NCBI RefSeq assembly: GCF_023195755.1
Contig: NZ_CP096203.1
Span: 186,001 to 250,000 of the forward strand
DNA from: Chryseobacterium nepalense
Lineage (GTDB): Bacteria > Bacteroidota > Bacteroidia > Flavobacteriales > Weeksellaceae
Direction of reading: 5' to 3'
DNA length: 64,000 nucleotides
Position numbers and translations under genes: made by a program. The notes below the pieces were generated by a model. That model was not told the DNA's origin. It saw only the letters and a list, made by a program, of their open reading frames with translations, and did not search any database. Position 1 is the first letter of the stretch. The number at the start of each line of letters is the position of its first letter. Positions 27,404-36,089 of this stretch are shown one piece after another.

Positions 27404-27477
27404 GTTTTGAGCGCGAAGCTGGACGATGGAAGTTAATAAGCTTTCTCAAAAAATTAACAGAAGAAATTGATTAATAG

Positions 27478-27500
27478 AAACGGGCTTTAAGCCCGTTTTT
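27478..27500 (+). terminator. Strong terminator between convergent genes
   Basis: CGGGCTTTAAGCCCG is a perfect hairpin preceded by AAA and followed by six T residues. It lies between the rightward lactate dehydrogenase gene and the leftward lipoprotein gene, and may work in both directions. A second small hairpin, TCGGCTTTAGCCGA, stands at 27517-27530. Confidence 0.88.
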
Positions 27501-27558
27501 TATTAGTGTATCTCAATCGGCTTTAGCCGAAACTTAAAACAATGTAAATGTAAAAGGT

Positions 27559-28218
27559 TTAATTTGTGCTGACTCTCATAAGCCCATCAATCCCTCTTTT
27601 TCCATATAAACTGACAGATTGACTTTTGGGAGTAATATCAATCTGTTTGATGTTTAATTTATTTAATACTTCAATTAATTTACCCTTTTCATAATCTACT
27701 ATTTTCCAATCTACCATTAATAGTGGATTTTCTCCAAGCTCATTGTTGGCTAATTTAACCTTCATAAATTCAGGAATGTTATATTTCTGAATCGTGGAAT
27801 CAGAACTGTAATACTGGGGCTTTTCAATTTTCAGATTGTTATTTTGAATTAAATTCCAAAATTTTTCTGACCAATTTCCAACATCCCATATTTTTATTTT
27901 CGAATTTAATGTATTTTCAATGGCAGACTTATCACTACCATTTTCAATTAAAAGCTCTGATACTATATACATATCATAAGGAAAAGCCGCAGTTTCTAAT
28001 TTTTCAAATAAAATCTGATTATAGGGTTTTAAATCAACTTTAGACAATTTAATATGGTACAAAAAATTGCCTAATTCTGTACCTGTTTTAGATCGTAAAT
28101 TTGAAGATATGTACTCGTTACGTTCACGATTACTCATTTTTTTTAATGAAAAAGCATCATTTGATTTACAACTTAAAATCATCATCAAAATGGCAAAAAG
28201 AATGCATTTTAATTTCAT
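27559..28218 (-). CDS. Lipoprotein with a C-terminal TonB-receptor-plug-like segment
   Basis: A 219-residue protein with a lipoprotein signal (lipobox ILSC, acylated Cys17). The first 130 residues are unlike anything I recognise. The last 65 or so resemble the plug of SusC-type receptors: ENPLLMVDWKIVDYE recalls EPLYIVDG, and SVSLYGKRGIDGLMRVST recalls the plug end IYGARGSNGIIVI. No barrel follows, so this would be a free plug-like module on a lipid anchor. It stands last in a leftward group behind the NTF2-like gene and the regulator, 33 nt from the former. Its function is unknown; a signalling or binding role is only speculation. Confidence 0.6.
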   Translation of the reverse strand: MKLKCILFAILMMILSCKSNDAFSLKKMSNRERNEYISSNLRSKTGTELGNFLYHIKLSKVDLKPYNQILFEKLETAAFPYDMYIVSELLIENGSDKSAIENTLNSKIKIWDVGNWSEKFWNLIQNNNLKIEKPQYYSSDSTIQKYNIPEFMKVKLANNELGENPLLMVDWKIVDYEKGKLIEVLNKLNIKQIDITPKSQSVSLYGKRGIDGLMRVSTN

Positions 28219-28251
28219 GGTCGAAATATAATTGTTGCAAAAATAATTAAT

Positions 28252-28695
28252 TTACTTTTTCTTCTCCGCTTTCACAGCCTGTCTTGCCAATAATTTCCAG
28301 TCGTTTTTCACTTTAGCCCAAACCAGTAAAATATCCAGAGTAACATCACCGGGAGCTTTTCCTGCGTCGGCGGTCGTTGCGTAAAAATGATGGCGGACAA
28401 TCGCTGTATTTCCAACAATCTGCACGGTTTGATTGGTTATATCAATTGTAAGAAAATCAGATTTCTTCGTAACTAATTTTTCCACAAATTCTCTGGCATC
28501 ATCAATGTGGCCTCCGGAATGTCCGTATGTAAGTTCAGGTAAAATTAAAGATTCGAGAGCAGATTTTTCCCCGCTTATCATGGCCGTTCGCAACTTTTCG
28601 GCGGCGGCTGTCACAGCATCAGTATCATTTATTTTCTGTGCGGTGATGGTAATTGCCATGATAAAGCTCAAAGCAAAAATTAATTTTTTAATCAT
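28252..28695 (-). CDS. Secreted NTF2-like (DUF4440/SnoaL-type) protein
   Basis: A 147-residue protein with a signal peptide (about 1-19) followed by one cone-shaped NTF2-like domain: TDAVTAAAEKLRTAMISGEKSALESLILPELTYGHSGG at the start and VQIVGNTAIVRHHFYATT then DILLVWAKVKNDWKLLARQAVK at the end, as in DUF4440. Such domains bind small molecules or act as isomerases; no catalytic residues can be assigned. The gene has its own upstream site (28728-28743) sharing a near-identical 16-base core with the rhaT operator, so it is probably controlled by rhamnose and exported to the periplasm where rhamnose is released. Confidence 0.78.
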   Translation of the reverse strand: MIKKLIFALSFIMAITITAQKINDTDAVTAAAEKLRTAMISGEKSALESLILPELTYGHSGGHIDDAREFVEKLVTKKSDFLTIDITNQTVQIVGNTAIVRHHFYATTADAGKAPGDVTLDILLVWAKVKNDWKLLARQAVKAEKKK

Positions 28696-28727
28696 AATGA
28701 AATAATGTATTTAAAATAATAAAATAG

Positions 28728-28743
28728 TGTAATCGATTGCGCA
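28728..28743 (-). promoter_or_regulatory. Operator-like site before the NTF2-like gene
   Basis: On the minus strand this reads TGCGCAATCGATTACA, which differs at only one base from the sequence inside the rhaT palindrome (TGCGCGATCGATTACA). It lies about 33 nt upstream of the NTF2-like start codon and just after the regulator gene. Confidence 0.5.
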
Positions 28744-28767
28744 ATTATTGCGGAGTTTAAAATACTT

Positions 28768-29850
28768 TTAAAGAGAATCCCTCTGAATAAATTTGAAAAC
28801 ATTGTTCACCGATTCTTTTTTGTTCTTTAGGATCATATATGCTGCAGATTCGCCCATCGCTTTAAAATCAGTCGTGATTACGGTAATTCCCAGCAGTTCC
28901 TTTAGCGGTGTCTCATTGTATGAAATAATGCCGATATCTTCACCAAGCTTCAGGTTTTTCTGCCTGATCTGTTTTACAAGGTTTACAAGATCACGTTCAC
29001 GGATGGTAATAAAGATATCTTTGTCCTGCAGTTCCATGTCATGATAAATTTCATCGAGAATTTCATAATCAAGCTTAAAATCCCTGCAGAATTTTTCAAA
29101 ACCTCTTACGATCCTGAAAGGATAGGGATGGATGGATTTATCGGGATATACCAGTATGATTTTTTCGTATTTCCTGATCTTATCCAGACCTTCTTTTAAA
29201 GCATTGTAAATATCATGCTCGAAATCCTGAAAAATAGAACCGTATTCTCCTGAAATATTGGGTTTTGTATTGTCCAGCATCAGCAATTTATTCTTAGGAA
29301 TTTTTTCAATCATTTCAATTACCTCTCTGGTAGAGCTCGTGTGTTTAGACTGTTCGTCCCGGAAATGGGGCATGATGACATAATAATCAAAACCTCCTAT
29401 ATTTTTTTTCAAAGCATTTATAAAAAGCGTTTCATCGCAGTGGTAAATATACATTTCCACATTGCCTTTGGTACCGATTGCATTCACGAAATAATTATAG
29501 ATCATCATTTTGTACGTGCTCGGTTTGTTGATCAGAAAGAAAATATTAATCGTGTCATTCTTATTGATTCGGGAAATATAATATCCTTTCCCTTTCACAG
29601 ATTCAATAATCTGTCGTTTTCTCAGTTCTTTATATGCTTTTTCCACTGTATCTCTTGAAAGAAAACAGGATTCACTTAGTTCATTAATGGAGGGAATTTT
29701 TTCGCCGATGCTGATCTCTCCGCCATCAATTCCATTTAAAATAGAATCTACAATCTGTTTGTATTTGGGAACTCTGGAGTTTTCGTTGATATGTATTTCA
29801 AAAGTTTCTGCCATAGCTTTTGTGGTATAGGAATTATTTTCTTTAACCAA
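28768..29850 (-). CDS. GntR-type transcriptional regulator with LacI/periplasmic-binding-like effector domain
   Basis: A cytoplasmic regulator with a GntR winged helix-turn-helix (about residues 28-88; PKYKQIVDSILNGI, then IPSINELSESCFLSRDTVEKA and KGKGYYISR) joined to a LacI-type sugar-sensing domain (about 95-340). This is the AraR layout of Bacillus. It is the only transcription factor in the rhamnose/RG-I part and very probably senses L-rhamnose or a product. The first ATG is used, but a second at codon 13 (MAETFEIHINENS) is an equally good start. It is transcribed away from the enzymes at its left and followed by the NTF2-like gene. The 289-nt region upstream is A+T-rich with no clear operator. 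Confidence 0.88.
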   Translation of the reverse strand: MVKENNSYTTKAMAETFEIHINENSRVPKYKQIVDSILNGIDGGEISIGEKIPSINELSESCFLSRDTVEKAYKELRKRQIIESVKGKGYYISRINKNDTINIFFLINKPSTYKMMIYNYFVNAIGTKGNVEMYIYHCDETLFINALKKNIGGFDYYVIMPHFRDEQSKHTSSTREVIEMIEKIPKNKLLMLDNTKPNISGEYGSIFQDFEHDIYNALKEGLDKIRKYEKIILVYPDKSIHPYPFRIVRGFEKFCRDFKLDYEILDEIYHDMELQDKDIFITIRERDLVNLVKQIRQKNLKLGEDIGIISYNETPLKELLGITVITTDFKAMGESAAYMILKNKKESVNNVFKFIQRDSL

Positions 29851-30084
29851 AATGAATTTTCAGAAAAATGATTTGTTAAAGAAGACAAGTTACAAAAATT
29901 TACAATAACTGATAATCATCATGTTTAATGAAATAAATTAATATAAATGACTTGTTTTCAGTGCTTTATAATTGTAGATTCATATAAGTTTAAATTTATT
30001 AAATTACCAATCCTCTACTGTAAAACGATGATAACTCCAATTTTATTGTAAACTTTAATCCGAACTTTGAACCCTAAACCTTAA

Positions 30085-30117
30085 ACAAAAAAGCCTGCCC
30101 TATAAAAGGACAGACTT
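30085..30117 (-). terminator. Terminator after the GH65/95-like gene
   Basis: On the minus strand AAGTCTGTCC and GGGCAGGCTT pair (with G-U pairs) around TTTTATA, followed by a T run. It ends the leftward RG-I enzyme transcript about 20 nt after the stop codon at 30140. Confidence 0.75.
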
Positions 30118-30139
30118 CAACTATATGAATGTGAAATTT

Positions 30140-32275
30140 TTAAGGCATCTTTTTAAACCCTTCCGTTTTTATTTTCCAGCTGCCGTCTTTCGGGAAACCG
30201 GGAAATTGTCCTGTTGAACTGTCCCAACCTTCCAGCATCATCGCAACGGCTGTTAAAGTTCCGCCGTTTCCCGGAAGATAAATTCTCAAACGCCCATCCT
30301 GGAAATTATGTCCGTTTTTTAAATAAGTATTGGTCTGAATATCCATAAAAAGCGCATCCAAAGCCTTATTCGGAAGTCCAAGCCTTGCAGCATTCATCGC
30401 CGTCATCGGGAAATCCCAACCCCAGGTATGAGCCCAGTTCCATCTTTCCCAAACGATATCCAAAGTATTTTTCATAATCTTTTTATCCAGTTTCGGAGAT
30501 TCCGGAACCATTCCTAATGCTCCCAAAACTGAAGGGTGGTCGGTCATCCATTTTGGAAAAGTGAAAGAATCTTTCGCCGATTCAGTTGACAAATAAACGC
30601 CGTCCTGCACCGGAAGCGGAGCCAGTTTGGTAATCACGTCATCCCATTTTTTATTTCTCGGTTCGCCCAGTCTTTCTTTCCATTGCTGAGCAACTTTCAG
30701 CGCCCAATCCCAATAAGCGACTTCGTAAGTCGGGTTATAAGTATCTTTTGCAGGGAAAACTTCCTGTGCCGGGATCACACCTTTTCCGAGATTATAACGG
30801 TTTTTTTCTTTGTCGAAAGTCGCAAAATCAGCCATAAACTCAGCCGTTGCAAAAACCAGGTCTTTATATTTTTCTAAAACTTTTTTATCCTTTTTATCAC
30901 GATATAAAAGCTCGGTCATATAAATCAAATGCGGTTGTTCCCAGATCAAAAATGCTGCAACAGAAGACGGACTTTCATTGCCGTCATTATCAGACATTTT
31001 AATCCAACGAACACCTTTATAGCCTTGTCTTTCCGCTAGCTTTTTAGCTTTTTCAAATGACCTGAAATAATAATCCAGTTGCTTTTCCAAAATTTCCGGT
31101 CTTCCCCACAAAGCGAAGTGAACGCCGTGCCACCAGTGCATTTCTGTGTGTGGCTTTCCGTACCAGCTGTTGAACGTTAGACCTGTTTCCTGCGGCGGAT
31201 TGCTTCCTCCACACTGAACTTTCGTTAGATATTCAGACAAAACAATTCTTCGCTCTAATTCATTGGCTCTTTTATCCGTACTTCCTTCAAAATCAACAGC
31301 AGCACCGCTTTCCCAAAAGTTTTTCCAGCCGGAAATACTTTCTTTTTCAGCATCCGTAAATAAACTTTTTGTAGTCTTTTGATTTTTATCTGAAAACTCA
31401 ACTGTCAATTCAAGAGTTTTGTTTTTTGAAGAAGGTTCGTAAACAAAATGATGTTTTCCGGCTTCACTTAATTTTCCTTCTGTAAAATATAATTGCGTAA
31501 AATAATCCGCAGTTTGTAATTTATGTTCAATCAGTCCCTGCGTTGAGTTTGATGAAATGATTTTTGTTGAATGTTTATCTGCGTTTCCATAAAAAGCCGC
31601 TTCATCTAAAAACTGTCCGCTCGGATAAGGATATTTGGCGAAAACCTTCAATCTTTTTTGACTAATCAAATCAGATTCAATTTTCACCCCGATTTTATCT
31701 GAATTCTGGAAAGAAGCCGTCCACACTTTTACAGGAGTTCCTTCCAAAGTAAATTCACTCGTAATAATTCCTGTCCATAAATCAATTTTCTGATTGATAT
31801 TCTGCAAATCTGAAACCTGAGCTTTTTGGCCGTCTTTTTTAAGCAGCTCAAGACCTATATTTCCCAACTGCAAACGATGTTGGTTCACTCTGAAATACTC
31901 AACTGCTTTTCTGTTGCGTTCGGGTTCTTTCAGTTGAACGCTGTATAAAGCTTTTCGGCCGTCGTTATTGAAATCGTAAGGTTTTAAAGTTTCCTCAAAC
32001 GTATAATTTTCAGTATTCGGAAAGCTGTTCCAGCCCCATTCTGACTGCGTTCCCAATGAAACACCGTTTTTGGAGTATTCAGGGAATGACTGCATTCCGG
32101 TAATGTCAACGGTGTAGGCAAATTTCCCGTTCCCAACCGTTAAAGTGGACAACGTATCTGCTTTGGTGTTGACGATATTATGCCGCTGAACAACTTTTTT
32201 ACGATCAATTTTCTGGGCATTCAGGGACGAAAATCCGATGCAGAAAAGACTCAGATATATTGCAATTTTTTTCAT
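30140..32275 (-). CDS. Secreted (alpha/alpha)6-barrel glycosidase, GH65/GH95-like
   Basis: A 711-residue secreted protein (signal peptide about 1-20). The N-terminal beta-sandwich carries LTVGNGKFAYTVDITGMQ and GTQSEWGWNSFPN, and the C-terminal two thirds is helix-rich with conserved aromatic blocks (GLTFNSWYGKPHTEMHWWHGVHFALWGRPE, WERWNWAHTWGWDFPM), the pattern of six-hairpin glycosidases related to GH65 and GH95. I recall similar proteins labelled only as hypothetical or GH65-like, so no bond specificity can be given. It is the last gene of the leftward enzyme block, separated from the DUF4450-like gene by 249 nt that hold a nested palindrome element. A fucosidase, galactosidase or rhamnosidase role on RG-I side chains is possible. 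Confidence 0.68.
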   Translation of the reverse strand: MKKIAIYLSLFCIGFSSLNAQKIDRKKVVQRHNIVNTKADTLSTLTVGNGKFAYTVDITGMQSFPEYSKNGVSLGTQSEWGWNSFPNTENYTFEETLKPYDFNNDGRKALYSVQLKEPERNRKAVEYFRVNQHRLQLGNIGLELLKKDGQKAQVSDLQNINQKIDLWTGIITSEFTLEGTPVKVWTASFQNSDKIGVKIESDLISQKRLKVFAKYPYPSGQFLDEAAFYGNADKHSTKIISSNSTQGLIEHKLQTADYFTQLYFTEGKLSEAGKHHFVYEPSSKNKTLELTVEFSDKNQKTTKSLFTDAEKESISGWKNFWESGAAVDFEGSTDKRANELERRIVLSEYLTKVQCGGSNPPQETGLTFNSWYGKPHTEMHWWHGVHFALWGRPEILEKQLDYYFRSFEKAKKLAERQGYKGVRWIKMSDNDGNESPSSVAAFLIWEQPHLIYMTELLYRDKKDKKVLEKYKDLVFATAEFMADFATFDKEKNRYNLGKGVIPAQEVFPAKDTYNPTYEVAYWDWALKVAQQWKERLGEPRNKKWDDVITKLAPLPVQDGVYLSTESAKDSFTFPKWMTDHPSVLGALGMVPESPKLDKKIMKNTLDIVWERWNWAHTWGWDFPMTAMNAARLGLPNKALDALFMDIQTNTYLKNGHNFQDGRLRIYLPGNGGTLTAVAMMLEGWDSSTGQFPGFPKDGSWKIKTEGFKKMP

Positions 32276-32320
32276 TTTATGGATTAGATTTATTTTTTAT
32301 TATTTGCATTGCAATGTGTT

Positions 32321-32484
32321 AAGATAGCGCTCCTACGGAGCGCAAGACATCCAAACTTGTTTTTTCTACACAGATAATGTTCCGCTGGAATATCTTTTAT
32401 TCTTCTTTATATTCCTTTAGGAATATTATATGTGTAGATTTATTATTTTTCAAATTTTAGGGCGTTCCATAGGAACGCTATCTT
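32321..32484 (+). repeat. Nested palindrome element (four hairpins inside two inverted repeats)
   Basis: Four short perfect palindromes stand in line: GCGCTCC-TAC-GGAGCGC (32327-32343), TTCC-GCT-GGAA (32380-32390), ATATTCC-TTTA-GGAATAT (32409-32426) and GCGTTCC-ATA-GGAACGC (32462-32478). They are enclosed by an outer inverted repeat AAGATAGCG/CGCTATCTT (32321-32329 and 32476-32484) and an inner one TCTACACA/TGTGTAGA (32365-32372 and 32431-32438). The element fills most of the 249-nt gap and has no gene of its own. Confidence 0.75.
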
Positions 32485-32524
32485 ATTTTTTATTAAACAT
32501 TAATTCGTTAATTCGTGGCATTAA

Positions 32525-35500
32525 TTATTTTAAAACCGTCGCACTCATCATTCCAATCACTACATCGTTGCTGACTGCCGTTAGTTTTACAGATTTCAAT
32601 TCTTTATTAGGGTCAATCGGCAAATCCAGAATTGTTGCCGCACCGCCATCAACCTGCCGGTCTGTAAATCCTTTGATACTCGAATATTTACTTAATGTTC
32701 CACCTTTGTACAATTCACCCGTTTTCAATTTGACACGATACGGAATTTTATCATCCGGAATTTCAAACGCAAAATTATCATCAAACAAATCCTGCTCAAT
32801 CGGCCACCAGTTCATCGGATTTTTCAATTCTAATTCCGAAGTTGAACCATCAACATATTGAACCGTAATTTTTCCATTCACAATCTGCGACTGCATCGGA
32901 TTGGTAGAGCCGGCCATCAGGAAATAGATTTTTTTGCCTTTTCCTGAAACCGGAATTTCAATCGAATCCGGGTAATTGTCCCACTGACTTGCAAAGGCAA
33001 TATTTTTATCTGATTTATCAATTAAAAAAGGAATTCCAAGGAAATCAACTTTGTTATTTTTTCTTTTATTCATCAACCCACTGTCATCTATTTGAGCAGT
33101 AATCAATGGATAACACCAATTCCCAATTCCTTGCCAAGGAAGCTGCAGAGTAGGGACTTTTAATCTTGGGGAAAGGTATTTCTGATTGAAAATCTCTGTT
33201 ACTTTTTCATTATATTTTGGAGCTAATGAAATGTTGTTAAATTGACCCTGATTTTCAATTTCCCAATCCGTGATTTCAATATTTTGTTTAATTCCGTTGT
33301 ATTCAAGCTCGATAGAATTGGTTCCTTTGCTTAAATAATTGAGGGGAATTTCAATCGTTGCACTTTGATTTTTTTGAATCGAAAAAGTTTTGTTTAAACC
33401 ATTAACAATCAGTTTTCCATTAATTGGATTGGAAGATTTTGACTGAATCTGAAGCTTTTTATTGATCCATTTTGTCTCCAACGTAAAACGAATATCTACA
33501 TTTACAGGCTGCCACCAAGTTGTACCGTTTTGCTCGACCTGAACGAAAAAAGTTCCTTTTCTTTCTTCCTGAATCAAATTAAATTGATTTCCGTTACGAG
33601 TTTTAATCAATTCCTGTGGGTCAAGAACATCTTTAATTTTCTTTTTTGAATCGAAATTTAGCTGAAGACTTTCAGAAATATAATTAATGAAATCGGTCTG
33701 TTCGTTTTTAATTTCTTCTCCCGAATAATTGATTTCAATTTTAAAATCTTTCGCTTTGGGAGTTTCAAACTGAATAATTGGCTGTAAAATAGAATTTGGT
33801 TTAATTTTCCAATCCACATTTTTACCATTTACTTTCACCGATTTGATATTGGAATAATTCACAGGAATCTGCATCTCCAACGAAATTGGATTCTGATATT
33901 TTGATTTGAATAAATATTTGGTTTTCTGTGAAGTTCTCGTAAACTGATAATCCCAATCCGGAAGTTTCAGTTCGGCAGAATTCCATTCTTTCGGAAATCC
34001 CGGTTTGATGCTAATCTTATTTTCTAATAAATTCGGATAAACCCCGAAAAGTCCTTCTGTCAATGTTCTCGAAGTAACGCCAATCGGGTCAGCAAAATCC
34101 CGGTACAATTCTCCACGAAACGCATCATAATGAGAAAGCTGCTCAAAATTCCCCGGGCTGATGCCGTAATACATCGACTCCACCAGATTTCCTTTCCAAA
34201 GTTGGTATGCCTCAGCATTTCTTCCGGCTTGCCAATACGCCAAAGCAGTCTGTAAATTCTCCGCCAAAGCGACATTGTTAATCGACCAGTCGTAAGGTTG
34301 CCAATTGGTCGTTGCTAATGTAAAATAGTCTTTATTATCGGCACCTTTTACTGTAATCGGAATTTTCGGAGTGTGATTATTGATGTACTGTAAATTCTGA
34401 TAATCCTCAAATTCATTCAAAATAAATGCATCAGAAACGTGATAAATCGACCAGATTCCCGGTTGGTCGTGAACAATTTGATTTCCCAAAGCATCTTTAT
34501 ATTCAGCAAAATAACCTTTGTTTTTAATCCAAAGTTCTTTTTTCATTGCCTTTAAAATCGCATCAGCTTCCTGTTCATAAGGTTGAGGATTTTCGCCAAT
34601 AATTTTCGCCAGTTTCGCCATTTCACGGTTGGCTCTGTAGTTATATGCCGAAGTGTGCGTCACTTTTCCACCCGAATATTGAAGCGCATCGCTCGCCCAA
34701 ATCGCCGCATACGCATCATACAAATCGCCACGTTTGAAATTTCGTTTTTCCCAATCCATATGTCGAACCATCGTCGGCCATATTTTTTTCAGAAATTCTT
34801 TGTCTCCCGTGTAATTGAAATGCGAAAACATCTGGTCAAAAAACACCAGATTCATATCGTAATGATGCGGTTTTGAATTGTCATTCGGATTTCTGGAAAT
34901 ATATCCGCTTGAAAAAACCGAAGTTCCCATTTTCTCCTCGTGACGGGCTAGATGGCGCATCGTATCCATTTCCACAGGCGCAGAATCGGGTCTCAAAACC
35001 TGTGAATTGGCATAACTTTCAAAATGTTCTTTCGCCCGGTCGTGCCAGCTCAAAGCATCGGCAGTGTAAGCTCCTCTCCAGGCATTCAAACGCATTCTCC
35101 AGGCAACAGCGCCGTGAAGGAAAGTCGGACTTTCCCAAATTCCATCCGCAGCAACGGCTAAATTGGCGCCGAAATTATTCAGATCTGTATCCGGAGTTTT
35201 TAACTGAATTCGATTCGTTAATGTTAAACGAGCTTTTTCAGCTTCATTAAATATGCTTTTCAATTCTTCGTCAGAAAATTTTTTAGCTGATTTTCCTTTT
35301 GCAATCTGAATGTAAATCGGTTGTTTTTGTGAAGAATACGAAGCGTAAACAATCGGTGATTTGTCTGTCTTATTTTGAGTAAACTCACCCAATTTTTCTA
35401 AAGTTGTCGCATCGGTTTGCTGTAAGGAACTGACATTCGAAAAACTTCCGCTGACGATCTGAATTTCCTTTTTCTTATTTATATAATTGAGTTGAAACTG

Positions 35501-36088
35501 GTTTTTATTAACCTGAAACTGATTGTTCAGGCAATATTCAGGCAACAGGTAAAATCCGGATTCCGGGTCTGCGCCGATGTCGCCGTTTCTGCTGAAAGTC
35601 GTTCCGCTTGCTCCGCCGTAAACCGCATAGATTTTTGTTGAAGAATCTATGTTTACCGTTTCCATTTTTACAACCAAACCTTCTTCTTTAGCCTGCGCTA
35701 AAACTGTTAATTTCAAAGTTCCGGTTCCAAGAATCGGGTCTTTGATTTCATATAACATAGAACCCGGACGATAACGGGTTCCAATTTTATCAGCCTGAAT
35801 TAATTTCTTGATTGAATTTCCTTTCTGAATAACGAATTGAAGGTTTCCGCCCATTCCGGGAAGATACAATGCAAATTCCGGCAAATCTCCCGCTTCGATT
35901 CTTGATGCACGGTTGTCTCCGTACAACGCACGATTGAAACGGTATTTCCCGTTGACCAATAAGAAATCGCCGTTGTCTTGTTTGTAATGCAATTCACGCT
36001 CGTTGTTCTGCCAATGTTTTGATTGGGCAAAAGAATGTGAAATTGATGATAAAGCAATCAGTCCGGCGACAATGGTCTTTCTACGCAT
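32525..36088 (-). CDS. Very large secreted DUF4450-like protein, putative glycosidase
   Basis: A 1187-residue secreted protein (signal peptide about 1-21). The N-terminal part (about 25-330) resembles DUF4450, with DNGDFLLVNGKYRFNRALYGDN and FALYLPGMGGNLQF; the middle (about 330-760) is an (alpha/alpha)6 toroid with AVAWRMRLNAWRGAYTADALSWHDR and HYDMNLVFFDQMFSHFNY; the rest is beta-rich, with at least one binding-type module. The toroid and the acidic residues near the WRGAY block suggest a glycoside hydrolase, but I know of no assigned activity. It begins 1 nt after the stop of the GH28 gene, so the two are translationally linked and probably act on the same RG-I bond region. Domain name from memory. 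Confidence 0.65.
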   Translation of the reverse strand: MRRKTIVAGLIALSSISHSFAQSKHWQNNERELHYKQDNGDFLLVNGKYRFNRALYGDNRASRIEAGDLPEFALYLPGMGGNLQFVIQKGNSIKKLIQADKIGTRYRPGSMLYEIKDPILGTGTLKLTVLAQAKEEGLVVKMETVNIDSSTKIYAVYGGASGTTFSRNGDIGADPESGFYLLPEYCLNNQFQVNKNQFQLNYINKKKEIQIVSGSFSNVSSLQQTDATTLEKLGEFTQNKTDKSPIVYASYSSQKQPIYIQIAKGKSAKKFSDEELKSIFNEAEKARLTLTNRIQLKTPDTDLNNFGANLAVAADGIWESPTFLHGAVAWRMRLNAWRGAYTADALSWHDRAKEHFESYANSQVLRPDSAPVEMDTMRHLARHEEKMGTSVFSSGYISRNPNDNSKPHHYDMNLVFFDQMFSHFNYTGDKEFLKKIWPTMVRHMDWEKRNFKRGDLYDAYAAIWASDALQYSGGKVTHTSAYNYRANREMAKLAKIIGENPQPYEQEADAILKAMKKELWIKNKGYFAEYKDALGNQIVHDQPGIWSIYHVSDAFILNEFEDYQNLQYINNHTPKIPITVKGADNKDYFTLATTNWQPYDWSINNVALAENLQTALAYWQAGRNAEAYQLWKGNLVESMYYGISPGNFEQLSHYDAFRGELYRDFADPIGVTSRTLTEGLFGVYPNLLENKISIKPGFPKEWNSAELKLPDWDYQFTRTSQKTKYLFKSKYQNPISLEMQIPVNYSNIKSVKVNGKNVDWKIKPNSILQPIIQFETPKAKDFKIEINYSGEEIKNEQTDFINYISESLQLNFDSKKKIKDVLDPQELIKTRNGNQFNLIQEERKGTFFVQVEQNGTTWWQPVNVDIRFTLETKWINKKLQIQSKSSNPINGKLIVNGLNKTFSIQKNQSATIEIPLNYLSKGTNSIELEYNGIKQNIEITDWEIENQGQFNNISLAPKYNEKVTEIFNQKYLSPRLKVPTLQLPWQGIGNWCYPLITAQIDDSGLMNKRKNNKVDFLGIPFLIDKSDKNIAFASQWDNYPDSIEIPVSGKGKKIYFLMAGSTNPMQSQIVNGKITVQYVDGSTSELELKNPMNWWPIEQDLFDDNFAFEIPDDKIPYRVKLKTGELYKGGTLSKYSSIKGFTDRQVDGGAATILDLPIDPNKELKSVKLTAVSNDVVIGMMSATVLK

Positions 36089-36089
36089 T

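Noticed and set aside
32430..32861. Rightward 143-codon open frame starting in the nested palindrome element
   Set aside because: It runs through the palindrome and then antisense over the end of the DUF4450-like gene. Its sequence follows the opposite coding strand rather than any known family.
34873..35250. Rightward 125-codon open frame inside the DUF4450-like gene
   Set aside because: It is antisense to a well-supported long gene, has a composition without domain pattern or signal, and resembles other frame shadows in this region.
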